Positions 11,436 through 22,052 of a DNA stretch of 64,000 nt are shown piece by piece (position 1 is the first letter of the stretch; each line of letters begins with the position of its first letter). Under the pieces are notes generated by a model. It did not search any database and had not been told where the DNA came from. It saw only the letters and a program-made list of their open reading frames with translations. The DNA is from Arbacia lixula. Its lineage: Eukaryota > Echinodermata > Echinoidea > Arbacioida > Arbaciidae. The stretch covers positions 62,001-126,000 of the forward strand of contig CAVLGW020000018.1 in the NCBI GenBank assembly GCA_963669155.1, written 5' to 3'. A program made the position numbers and the translations under genes.

Positions 11436-12784
11436 ATATTCAGGACGAGTGAAACATCCCACTGTTACTATTATTTTGAAGCGATATAACGCAATTCAGG
11501 ATTCAGTAATGAAAAAAAAATGATTCGTGGGCATGAAAACATACATTCAAAATAGAACATGTACTTAAGGCGGGTTCCTTACTTGGTGGTTTTCACAAGC
11601 GTCATGCTTGCAAACCCTTAAATCTACATTGAGCATTTTTCCCTGCAGATCTTTGTTCTTCATTTTTTTTTCTTCCTTTAAAGCACTGTTCGGGAATTTC
11701 ACAAAGGTACAATTCTAAAATTTAAATGAAATCATCGAATTTTATGTATTGTAGCCTGTAACCCCATAAACTTTGCATTTTTATGGGCACCCCATAGTGA
11801 GTAATATGTTTTTTGATAATCTATAATTCAAATATGCATGCAGTCTTTGTAATTCAAAATTGTCTTTTTCATTAGATTTATCTGGTTAATTTCTGCATAT
11901 ATTAATTTTCTGTATATATAACAACTCATCATTATTTTATATCTGTCTGTGGAAAATCAATAAATTCAATTAAATATGCAAAAAAAATGAAGTTTCGTTT
12001 TGCATTTTGCGTATCATTAGAGAACGAGGTTCTTGGTGTGTTTTGGACAAATGTATCTGACAGTGATGATTTTTACGTTCTCGGCTCTTCGTAATAAACA
12101 GCCATGTCCCGAATGATGTTGATATACGAGCGAGTACAGTTGCACTATTTATTTACATTATGTGATTAGAAATAGTTGATTCTATTTCTACTTTCTTATC
12201 CGTTAATGAATATTTTGCCTGTATTTTCGTTTTGTAGGATGGTTTATCCTTCGGTATTTGTAAAGCACGTATTCTTATGTAATTTTTATTTTTTTGGTTA
12301 TTCTTACTTCCCGTCCGGTCACTTTTATCATAGATTAGATATCAATATATATTGAACAATATGTTAAAGATCATCACATTGTACAAGCTTCCTGGCTTCC
12401 ACTTACCCATATTTAATTGCTCATGATGATTGTTAATTCTTCTCTTTATTAAATAAAGAGTTGCATTGAAATATATTTGATGTTTATAGCAAATAATAGC
12501 GTGTGGGTTAAAATGTAAAGTTTGCCTAAATCGTTCCTAGCATGAACATGACCAGACGTGCTACCTTTAAACATTTTGCGACCCACCAATTCTCAATGAA
12601 ATCTCATTAAAATTACTTCAAATACACACAAATCATTCAATCATTTTCACAGTATGCAACAAAAACCTATTCAAACCGACTTTTGATATAGCATTTTAAT
12701 ATAACTGTAAGATAAAAAAAAATGAATGAAATTTAATACCATAATTAACTTTGGTTGGAGGAACTGCCAAAGCGCTGCGAGCGC
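11436..12784. other. AT-rich sequence, nothing recognised
   Basis: Low-GC sequence with no repeat family, splice-bounded frame or RNA gene that I can identify. Confidence 0.4.
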
Positions 12785-13085
12785 GCTATTGATATCGATC
12801 GGCTGCTTTGTACACGCGAGCGCGCTACCGCTTCGGTCCCATGAGCGTGCAAGCTCGCATTCTTAATATCAGTTATTGTTCATGCTTATTGCACATGTAC
12901 TGAACGCTTTGCACACGCTATTGTTCATCGCATCGCGTGCACGAGATAATCGGCTTTCGGTCACGCGTGTTTTTACACACCTTTCAGATTGGATTTTCTC
13001 GAGTAATTTCGCGGTTTTTTTTTATTTGATATCGCATCATCAACATACCTCCCCCTCGCAAGGAATGGACTTGCTTCTTCGACCC
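12785..13085 (+). repeat. Dispersed direct repeat, copy 1
   Basis: A block rich in CpG (GCGCTATTGATATCGATCGG at its start, GATAATCGGCTTTCGGT in the middle, TTTTCTCGAGTAATTTCGC and a CCCCTCGCAAGGAATGG end) is repeated in the same orientation at 17675-18005 with moderate divergence. Its GC content stands out from the flanks. Confidence 0.85.
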
Positions 13086-14205
13086 TGATCTTGTGCCTGG
13101 TCATGTGCAACTAAACGTTTATTATCAGTTTGAAATAGATAAACAAAATCACTTTGCAGTAAGTAATGGAAAAGTATATTTGTTTCAAAATAAAGTGGTT
13201 CGAAAATGCCAACAAAAAAGTAAAGCACACCTGAATATGCCTCAAAATAAACTTGGCACAGAGCAGATTTTGGGCGGGCACGATGGGGAGTAGCAGCGTG
13301 GCACTGAGCTCTTCATATTACATACCACCTTGCAAAACATTCCAACTCCTATCAACAGTGCTTAAGAATTCATATTGAGTTAAGACTTAGGCCAGCCTTT
13401 TTGCAGGCCATAAAAATGTAAACTATGTAGGTATCACGTTAAAAGAAAGGAACTTCTCTCACAAAAGTATCACTGGAAACTGATTTTGAGCGGAATCATA
13501 TTGATCGTGCGATTTCAAGTAGGGTTTAGACGTGTCGTTCCAAAATCCCAGCAATTCCTATATCTTACAGGCCGAAGAGTGCAATAGGGGCCTATACATT
13601 ATATTGCATATAACGGCTATTCGCGCCGCAGTATCAGTTCACCGATGTACTCATCGCTGAAATACGGTATTTCAATGAAGACAATAGTCGCTGCAAAGCA
13701 ATCATAGTTTTTCACTTTCCCTGAGAGGAATCGATTATGTATTACTGTGATATGTAATTGTTAAAACAAATGGGTTCCAGATCAAATGATGCAGAGTTTA
13801 ACTCCATGAGCATCTTTCGAATTAAAATGAAAACATGTGCTAATCAGCTAATATTATTCTGTTTATTAATAAATCGTCAGCGATCGAACAATGTCCGTCA
13901 TTATTATTTGCATCGTTTAAAGTTATATTTAAACTAGACAAATGTACAATAGGTTTTATATTGAAGAACACTTCATATAAATATGAGAACAACCTGAATA
14001 GCCATAACACATAAAAGTTGCTTGCATTTTCTTGGACCAACATGTGGTATTCAACTCCTGCTGTACCACATTGATGCGGCTGTATGGGATTAGTTTACTT
14101 TAATGTCAAGAACGTAGGCCTACAGACATTGTAAGATATATTTCAGATTTTTAATAACAACAACAGACGGTAAAGAAAATACTGGCAGTCTACTTCAGAG
14201 AACAA
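13086..14205. other. AT-rich sequence partly homologous to 45.6-45.9 kb
   Basis: No gene was recognised. The last 200 bp (from ACCAACATGT near 14036) resemble the sequence just before the microexon-like module at 45.86 kb, so the two regions share a duplicated segment. Confidence 0.45.
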
Positions 14206-14210
14206 CCTAC

Positions 14211-14225
14211 CTGTTAAGCTTTCCG
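14211..14225 (-). other. Degenerate or 15-nt microexon-like module (E)
   Basis: Homologous to the 21-nt module at 45864-45884, including the donor (CAG|GTAGGT) and the upstream CATTTACACGCATTTG block. The original acceptor AG has become CG. The next AG, 6 nt downstream, would give a 15-nt exon in the same phase. In phase 0 the module contains TAA; in phase 2 it reads GKLN. It is either a decayed copy or a shortened exon. Confidence 0.35.
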
Positions 14226-14474
14226 CTGTTTCGTTGTAGTCAAATGCGTGTAAATGAAAAGGAAAACGATAAGAGGTACATATTTTAGTAATTGAACGTG
14301 CACATGTAATTAAAAAAAAAATGTTCAAATATAAAAAAAAACAGTATCAGGCAAGTTGCCTCCCAGTATTTCACAGGATAAACGTGTATTTCTTCACATG
14401 AAATAACTAACAGGCACTTCATTTCCCTTTTACTATTTGGAACTGTACTATTTCATACTCCTGGAGTATATGTA

Positions 14475-15190
14475 TATAAACACAACAAAAAAGTAAGTCC
14501 CCCCCCCCCCCCTTAAGCAAAATCGTATAACTTTTGATCGAAAAGTTTTGAGCAATATAATTTGGTCGGAATGTTCTTTAACTTTGACTAACTTCCGTGT
14601 GAAAATCGCATTAATCCACTCAGTCACGCATGAGTGAGCACACATTAAAGGCAACATTGTCACCTTTCAAAAGTCACAAGGGTAATTTTGAGATTCTGTA
14701 ATATGAATTTTTAATTAATTCCATTTCTGGTGCATAATTTATGTCCTTTCATTGTTTATCATCCATCTCTGGATGCAAAAACACCTATCCCGACACTTAA
14801 ACCATTGTTCTGGTTGAGGGAGCACCATTTACAAAATATTTATCCCTCTTGAGTTTGAAACCTTTAAAACCCTTTATTTTTCTGAAAAAGAATGAAACTC
14901 TAGAAATATTAACAAAGATATAACATGACCTATTATTTGAACATGAGAAGTCATTTTCGTGATTGAATGAATACACATTAAAAAATTGCACAAGAAATGC
15001 TAACATGTACTGTTAAAACGGCATAAACGATCACCCTTTTGAAGTGTAAATTTTTCCTTTAATGTGTTCTCACTCAAGCATGACTGATTGGATTAATATG
15101 ATTTTCACACTGAAGTCAGTCAATAAGTGGAGAAACAATCCTCCCAAACTATTTTGCTCAAAACTTTATGTAACTTAATGTATACTTAGA
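14475..15190 (+). mobile_element. Poly-C-ended MITE, copy 1 (right end truncated)
   Basis: Begins TAAACACAACAAAAAAGTAA followed by a 15-bp C run. It shares its interior with the copy at 44238-45000: GTCACAAGGGTAAT, ATTTATGTCCTTTC, TATCCCGACACTTAA and CCCTCTTGAGTTTGAAAC. The right end keeps only part of the terminal inverted repeat (TATTTTGCTCAAAACTT) and lacks the G run, so this copy is incomplete. Confidence 0.85.
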
Positions 15191-15925
15191 TACTAATGTT
15201 GTTTTTATGTTACCAGATGAGAAATACATGGCACTTTCTTATAATTCAGTAATTTCGATATTTTGGGTACCATGGTGTTGTCATAGCAACAATCATCTTA
15301 TGGGTGACAGTTAGCACTTAGAAATGACTCATGCTTGATTGCTACTATTCTGGCATCTAAATATTCATCAGACTATAAACTAGGATTAGGTTGTTTGCTG
15401 TGTATTTTCATATATTTATATGGTTTTGTAACAAAATTGCTTTTTCGTTCACATTGTTTCCATGGCAACTACCATTTTAGGCTTAGTCGTGGTCTCTAAT
15501 GACCTCAATTACAAACAAAATCAACTAGACACCTTCATAAATGTATACTAGAGACCTATTTTGTGTTTTTTTGTCGCCGTATGAGAAATATATGATCATT
15601 TCTTATATTTCTGTAATTTCAATATTTTGGGCACCATCGTGTTGTCATAGCAACGGTGCTTTTTTAAATGACTTTTAACACTAAAAACACCTCAATCTTC
15701 AATACTATGACTCTGACGCCTAAATATTCATCATTCTAGATTTGGGGATTGTGTTTTGTGCTTCCCAAATACATATGTTTGAATTGTTTACTAAAAATTG
15801 CCTTTTTTCTGATTCGTTTCCATGGCAATAACCAATTTTGGGGTATGATTGTGACCTTAAATGCCTTAAATTCTGATCAGAACCAACTGGGTAGCTTTTG
15901 AAATGTATATTTAGACACTAATTTC
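15185..15925 (+). repeat. Diverged tandem repeat (about 364 bp, two units) with four X-box-like motifs
   Basis: TGAGAAATACATGGCACTTTC at 15219 and TGAGAAATATATGATCATTTC at 15583 start parallel units. Each unit contains two 14-bp imperfect palindromes, GTTGTCATAGCAAC and GTTTCCATGGCAAC/T, at 15277, 15456, 15641 and 15816 (steps of 179, 185 and 175 bp), suggesting an older unit of about 180 bp. The motifs match the RFX X-box consensus GTNRCC-N-RGYAAC in form. Confidence 0.8.
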
Positions 15926-15932
15926 GTATTTT

Positions 15933-16913
15933 TGTCTCGCCCACCGGAGGTGAAGGCGAGACTAAGGGATCCAAATGGCGTCCGTCCGTCGTCCGTCCGT
16001 CGTCCGTCCGTCGTCCGTCGTCCGTCCGTCGTCCGTCCGTCGTCCGTCGTCCGTCACAAATGTTAAAGTTTACCTGCAAGACTCTCTTTTGACAAATAAC
16101 TTCACATGGGTTGCTTGTATTACAACCTAACTTGGGTCATAGATGCACTGGGGGTACCTTCATGTTATGGTGCCGTTGGAGGTCACAGGATAGGGTCAAA
16201 GGTCATTTGAGGTCATACGTTAAAGTTTACCTGCAAGACTCTCTTTTGACAAATAACTTCACATGGGTTGCTTGGATTACAACCTAACTTGGGTCACAGA
16301 TGCACTGGGGGTACCTTCATGTTATGGTACCGTTGGAGGTCACAGGATAAGGTCAAAGGTCATTTGAGGTCATACATTAAAGTTTACCTGCAAGACTCTC
16401 TTTTGACAAATAACTTCACATGGGTTGCTTGGATTACAACCTAACTTGGGTCATAGATGCACTGGGGGTACCTTCATGTTATGGTGCCGTTGGAGGTCAC
16501 AGGATAAGGTCAAAGGTCATTTGAGGTCATACGTTAAAGTTTACCTGCAAGACTCTCTTTTGACAAATAACTTCACATAGGTTGCTTGGATTACAACCTA
16601 ACTTGGGTCATAGATGCACTAGGGGTACCTTCATGTTATGGTGCTGTTGGAGGTCACAGGATAAGGTCAAAGGTCATTTGAGGTCATACGTTAAAGTTTA
16701 CCTGCAAGACTCTCTTTTGACAAATAACTTCACATAGGTTGCTTGGATTACAACCTAACTTGGGTCATAGATGCACTGGGGGTACCTTAATGTTATGGTA
16801 CCATTGGAGGTCACAGGATAAGGTCAAAGGTCATTTGAGGTCAGGGATACAATTCTTTTGCGTAGCAACGGAGATCACAATATTTCTGGTTATTTTCGCA
16901 AGTGGGCGAGACA
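15933..16913 (+). mobile_element. TGTCTCGCCCAC-ended element with AGGTCA-rich 157-bp repeats
   Basis: Terminal inverted repeats TGTCTCGCCCAC (15933) and GTGGGCGAGACA (16902) bound the element. The left end folds on itself (GTCTCGCC...GGCGAGAC). A CCGTCCGTCGT minisatellite (about 15979-16055) is followed by five 157-bp units starting at 16063, 16220, 16377, 16534 and 16691. Each unit ends in GGTCAAAGGTCATTTGAGGT. No transposase is present, so it is non-autonomous. Confidence 0.85.
16063..16845 (+). repeat. Five-copy 157-bp tandem array
   Basis: Units begin TTAAAGTTTACCTGCAAGAC and differ by only a few substitutions, so the array is young or homogenised. Each unit carries GGAGGTCACAGG, a TCAAAGGTCA direct repeat with 1-bp spacing and an AGGTCA pair with 4-bp spacing. 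Confidence 0.95.
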
Positions 16914-17127
16914 CAATATTGCTAATGCCTTGTTATGTTAAAATTTTCGAGGAGGATGGCAATTTCTAAAATGTCAATATTTTACTGATGCGTTCCCATG
17001 GCGCGGCTCTGCAGAATGGCAAACAGGCAGATTCTGATAGATGAGAGTCCTGGCTAAGATAAAAACCCAAAACAAAATTGTGGCTAAGGGGGGGGGGGGG
17101 TGTGCGGGTGGGGGGGGGTCTAGGTAG

Positions 17128-17330
17128 CCCACAGTCTATTACGGCGGACTACTCATGATCAATGAGTCAGATTAAATTAAACTTTTCGGGATTTGTTTTC
17201 ATGTTGTCGGAATTGTTTTTCATTAATTTACAACATGGAGCACGCAAACCGTACTACTGGGTGTATGCCTAAAATTTATTTGTAAATTGAAATTACCCTC
17301 AGCAAGCCCTTTCACTAAAATCTAATCAAA
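17128..17330 (+). repeat. Relative of the 46.7-47.3 kb repeat lacking the tRNA-like block
   Basis: Shares CGGCGGACTACTCATG, ATGGAGCACGC, ACTACTGGGTGTATGCCTAA and AAGCCCTTTCACTAAAATCT with the repeat at 46.7-47.3 kb. The roughly 100-bp tRNA-like insert found there between GTTGTCG and the TTTTTCRTT block is absent. Confidence 0.8.
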
Positions 17331-17674
17331 TTATACAAATTATAATTTCGATGATCATAGACCAGCTCGCAGACCTATTTTCGCTCAGTTGGGGTATATT
17401 TTCACCTTAAATGCAAACTGCAAAATTTATTCGCATACACAAAAAAGAAACATCCGTGCGATAGGAAATTAACGACCTATTCCACTGCTCACTGTTTTCT
17501 CCGAAATTCCATAAAGAAACACTTTTTACGCCATATTTCCGCGACACGATATCCACTGCATTAGGCTCTCAGGTATATACCACTGGTATTTACATAAATT
17601 TTGCAAAAGCATTTAACACTGTAAACTCACGACTTCCTTTCACCGTGCATGCGCGATATTGTTATGGTGATTTA

Positions 17675-18005
17675 TTCACGCTAGCGCGCTATCGATCGGC
17701 TGCTTCCTCCACGCGAGCAAGCCACTGCTACGCTGCCATGTGTATGTGCATGCACGAATTCGTAATATCATTAGCAGTGATTGTTCATACTTATTGCACT
17801 GTTACCAAATGATTCGCAAGCGCCATTGTTAATCGTTTTGCGTGCACCAGATAATCGGCTTTGGGTTACACCTGTGTCTTCTTCTTTGTCTACACCTGTC
17901 AAATTTGGCTTCCTCGAGTAATTTACAGTTTTATATTTGAAATCATATCATCAATATCCCCCGGTCCCCTCACAAGAAACGGAATTGCTTCAAACATCGA
18001 CCTCC
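17675..18005 (+). repeat. Dispersed direct repeat, copy 2
   Basis: Same-orientation homologue of 12785-13085 (GCGCTATCGATCGGCTGCTT, GATAATCGGCTTTGGGTTAC, CCTCGAGTAATTTACAGTTT), ending at a 15-bp poly-C run near 18006. Confidence 0.85.
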
Positions 18006-19360
18006 CCCCCCCCCCCCTTCCCATTGTTATCACCCCTTCTAATTGTTTATATATCTCCGATAATTTTTTTTCATGCTTTTTTTTATCAATGTAATTACAG
18101 ATATTTTGTCTAATTTCATTGTCTGTGAAAGTGTACACTAATTCCTGTAAACAACTGAATTTTCTAAGGGGTCCAATTCACAAGCTAACAAGCTTTGTTT
18201 CTTTAGACTCATAGTCTAAGTTTATTGTATCATTTCAATGTGTAAAAGTGTAGCAAAATATATATCATGGTTTTTTTTATTACGATTATTTTGTGAGCTA
18301 TGGAAACAGCAGATTACCCCAAAATATTTAATTATCAATGAACAGGACATTTTTGCAATTAATTTGACATGCTGTTTGCTTAGTAGATTTTGGTCCAACA
18401 CATTTAAATGGAAATTTATGTAAGCTGGCCGGACATTGTGTACCATATTGTTGAGAACTCTGATGAGACACCAATGCAAGCGTGTAATACTCTATCATGT
18501 CAGAAATATCCCATTTCCTTACGCGTGGAGGTCTGTTTAATTAATGCGGTTATCGTTAGCGTGCACAATATTTGTCAAGCTAACACTATTTTCTTTTCTC
18601 TTTCATTACTAGAATTAGATAGATTGGTGCCCCCCTCCCCTCCCCGATCTTAAAGTCTTCACAAACAATACCGTATGGTTTTCATTTCGTTCAAAATGAT
18701 CTATAGAGTGTTTGATATGTACTGCTGAACATAATGGACAACAAAGACAGGAATATGATGTATCAGATGTTTTAAGAACCTCAAGTTTCATCACCTTCGG
18801 GAGAGCAGAAGGGTATGTGGGTACAAATATACTACGCAACCAAGGCCTCGGGGTACATTTGAAATATGGAAGGGGCTACTCTTCCTTGACTTTGAATCTA
18901 GGAATAATTCGGCTCATAACCCTGACGACCAAGTCGGTCTTGATAGCCCCTTTCCTGTGGTAATAAGAAGCCGTAAAACGAATAATATAATTGCATTAAA
19001 AAAAATAGGAAAATAGAAAATAAGGAATGAACTTACTGACTGGAGAGAGCCGTTTAGTGTCCATAGTGAAAAGAAGAGAGAAATAAATTAATTTTAGAAA
19101 TGTAAACATAAATATACAAATAGAAATTCATTCAATCAGGGAATAAAAAGTTATCTTATGGAAATGATGTTTTGGTTTTAAAACACGTATTTCATACATA
19201 GGCATTATATGCACTTAATTAGTTTTGTTATACATCTTGTAAGTGTATATAAAGTGTTGATACATGATCATGATCTTTTTATTGACTCTACATTAATTGC
19301 TATACATATTTACAAATCTACATAACAATAATTACACATATACATACATATAAAGTATAT
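18006..19360. other. AT-rich sequence with poly-C run, no gene recognised
   Basis: Several short frames lack recognisable domains or splice borders. The stretch runs into AT-rich sequence before the Penelope-type inverted repeat. Confidence 0.4.
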
Positions 19361-19602
19361 AGAGAGAGTCTAGGAGGTGGGACGTAGCTGTGACCGTTAC
19401 AAGTTTATTAAGAGCTTTCGGCCGTTAGGCCTTCTGCAGAGCTCGCTTGCTCGGCTGTCTGTGTTGTGGGTATGCTTGTTGCGATATGTGTGTCATATCA
19501 CAAGCAGCAACTGAGGAAGGCCTAACAGAGCTAAAAGCTCTTAATAAACAGGTGATAAACTTGTAACGGTCACAGCTACGTCCCAGCTCCTAGATGCTCT
19601 CT
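19361..19602. repeat. Inverted pair of Penelope-type terminal sequences
   Basis: Arms of about 80 bp (left 19361-19440, right 19511-19602) share CTAGGAGSTGGGACGTAGCT, GTGACCGTTACAAGTTTAT and TTATTAAGAGCTTT in opposite orientation, separated by about 70 bp. On the minus strand the left arm reads CTGCAGAAGGCC, TAAC, GGCCGAAAGCTC, a hammerhead-like arrangement; the right arm has CTGAGGAAGGCC in place of the core. Confidence 0.75.
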
Positions 19603-19672
19603 TCATTCCCACCTACATATTTTGGAGCAACCGCTTTTCATGCCGATGTCGAAGTTTAGAATTATCACACTT

Positions 19673-19696
19673 ATATATATATATATATATATATAT
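19673..19696. repeat. (TA)n microsatellite
   Basis: A run of TA dinucleotides directly before the Penelope-like coding remnant. Confidence 0.95.
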
Positions 19697-19697
19697 A

Positions 19698-20580
19698 CAG
19701 AGCAACCCATCATCTCAACAAACTAGAAGCACATCTCACACATCGTCAATACAACACAAACATGGTCAGTCGACAATTACACAAAGCCACCAACATACCC
19801 CGAGACCAACTCCTCACCAAAATGGAGAAGAAGGCTTCCAATAATGTGCACTTCTCTATCACATTTACACCCGGCACATCAGCAGTACCCAAAATCATTC
19901 ACAAACACTATCAACTTATCCAATAATGCCATACACTACAAACCATCTTCCCTAGAGCTCCCATGACATCATTCCGCCGCAGTAAATCACTCCGCGACCT
20001 ACTTGTCAACGCCAAAGCACCGAACATCGAGACAAACAACATCAATCACGCAAACAACAACAACCACAAAACCACCAGCATCAACAACCACGCCAACAAC
20101 CCAACCATCCCTCTGGCTGAGACAAACAATTCCACGGCACAACTAGGATTCTACAAATGCAACGCCAAAAAATGCTCACTTCATCAACACATTCAAGATA
20201 CAACCACGTTCAAAAGCCCCTCCACAGGACAGAAGTTCAAAATACGCGATCACATCAATTGTAAATCATCCTGGGCAATATACCTTCTCACATGCACTAA
20301 ATGCAATATGCAATACGTAGGAAAGACAGAGACAACGCTATATACACGCCTAAATAACACGAGATCGGAAGTTACCAACTACAACAAAAACAAGTCAAAC
20401 AGCAAGACTCTACCATACACTATACACTTCAACCTCCCGGGACACTCAGTTCAAAACATCAACATCACCGGCATCGAAATAGTCAAAACAAAGCACCACG
20501 ACAGCATCATGAAACAACAGTCTCATTGGATATCCAAACTACAAACCTTAAGACCACGTGGTGTCAATGCAGACCAATGA
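19698..20580 (+). pseudogene. Penelope-like element: C-terminal reverse transcriptase tail and GIY-YIG endonuclease
   Basis: The frame from about 19698 reads HHLNKLEAHLTHRQYNTNMV and continues through one in-frame TAA (near 19924, where Gln would be expected) into a 205-codon open frame. The latter has the linker typical of Penelope-like elements (SFRRSKSLRDLLVNAK), a Cys/His cluster (CNAKKCSLHQHI), the GIY-YIG-type core IYLLTCTKCNMQYVGKT and the C-terminal WISKLQTLRPRGVN. The enzyme would nick target DNA for target-primed reverse transcription. The 5' part including the polymerase is missing, and with the nonsense codon the copy is inactive. Confidence 0.88.
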
Positions 20581-21010
20581 CCATCCATTTTCACGCCTAA
20601 GTAAACACTGACCCCCAAACACGCCATATCACTTCACTATAGCTCAAGCACACCAGACACATAACAACTCCAATACTTATACCAAAATCGGGAAGGTAAT
20701 TGACCATTTCTTGTATATTCTTGTATATTGATGAGTATGATATGATTTATTTCTACCGTTTCTACCTTATACTTTGTATATTTCTGCCGTCTATATGTTT
20801 ATCGTTTCATAACTCATGTTCTTTTTGTTGATGTATTGATTGTTATTTCATACGTGCACTGTACTGTACTGTCGTTAATGTTATTGATTCCAGATCCTGA
20901 TGAAGGGCAGGTGCCCGAAAGCTTGGTCCTAATTAGTGGTATACAATGTCTTGCAACGGCCCTCTTCGAAAAACACCCTTTTCGGATCACATATATATAT
21001 ATATATATAC
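20581..21010 (+). repeat. 3' region of the Penelope-like element with hammerhead-like motif
   Basis: At 20897 the sequence runs CTGATGA, then A, a GGGC-AGGT-GCCC stem-loop, then GAAA at 20917. This is the core order of a hammerhead ribozyme as known from Penelope-like terminal repeats, with one extra A next to the stem. It ends in a TA-rich tail (20990-21010). Confidence 0.55.
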
Positions 21011-21214
21011 ATTTATATGTAGAATGATATATGAGGTTGCGATGGCGTTGAATAAGTAGAGGTAAAGAAAAAACAAATAATTGGAGAAGAAATTTCATTC
21101 AAATTCAAAAATTCATAGATCTTTATCAAGAATGAATGAATGAACAATTTACACAAAAACATGATTGCGTACGACGAGCGTATTTTGAACGGAAACTAAG
21201 GGCGCCTATTTCAT

Positions 21215-21600
21215 ATTGTAATGTCGTAAGAAAACGTGATAGCAGTAAAATTAACTATCCTTTATTACAGTAAAATCTGCAGATTGACATGAAGTAAAAT
21301 TCCTGCAGAAAAAAAGTGAATGAAAATTCAAAATCAATATTAGCCGGTAGACTCATTAGGAACCCCGGAGAAGGAAGTTAATATAGGTATAAAACTATAT
21401 TATAACAATTTGTTACGTCGTAAGAGAACAGGATAGGCGTAAAGTTAAGTGTCCTATATTAGAGTAAAATCCGCAGATCAACATGAAGTAAAATTCCTGC
21501 AGAAACAAAGTGAATGGAAATTGAAAATCAATATTAGCTGGTGTACTCAGTAGGAATCCTGAATAATGAAATTAGAATAGCTACAAACCTATCTAGAGTA
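21215..21600 (+). repeat. 191-bp tandem duplication
   Basis: TGTCGTAAGAAAACGTGATA (21222) and a parallel CGTCGTAAGAGAACAGG (21413) start two units that share AAGTAAAATTCCTGCAGAAA and AAAATCAATATTAGCYGGT. A partial third copy lies near 40425-40510. Confidence 0.85.
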
Positions 21601-21739
21601 TGTTATCAAAAGCAGTAATTTAGGAAACGCATTATAATGTACATTCACATAGAGCAAGATCTCAAACAATGAGTAAAAAAATAGACAAGAATAACTCAGA
21701 GATATATCAGTAGGCCTAAGAAAAAAAAATTGATCGAAA

Positions 21740-21930
21740 TGTTCAAAAGTCGGAGAATAAAAAGGAGATGAAGACGAAGAAGAAGACGAAAGGAAGGGAC
21801 AAGTATCAAAGAAGGGGGAAGAGACGTGAGAGAGGGGTTACCAATAGAGACCGGTGGAGGGAAGGGGGGGGGGGGGTGAGAGAAGAAGGACAGAGAGAGA
21901 GAGGAGGAGAGTAGGAGAGAGAAGGAAACA
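21740..21930. repeat. Purine-rich low-complexity tract
   Basis: GA/GAA-rich sequence with a G run of about 12 near 21863. Confidence 0.85.
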
Positions 21931-21954
21931 AATACATCAGTGAAGAATAGATAC

Positions 21955-22052
21955 AGGAAAGCTTCCGAATGAGGCGTTCATTCCATTCGGTTGAAGCGCC
22001 CGCATCTGGAAAATAAGTCGTTCCTCTAGTATCTTCCGCTCCCGTTCACCAG
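21955..22052 (-). pseudogene. Penelope-like GIY-YIG C-terminus, part 2 of a split gene
   Basis: The minus strand reads GERERKILEERLIFQMRALQ and PNGMNASFG, the usual end of a Penelope-type endonuclease (helix then L-x-P-x-G-x-N). The expected preceding domain is not adjacent. It lies about 1.05 kb away at 23095-23300 in the same orientation, on the other side of an inserted element. Confidence 0.75.

Noticed and set aside
16739..16969. 76-codon frame at the end of the 157-bp array
   Set aside because: Begins inside the tandem repeat, with no conserved domain.
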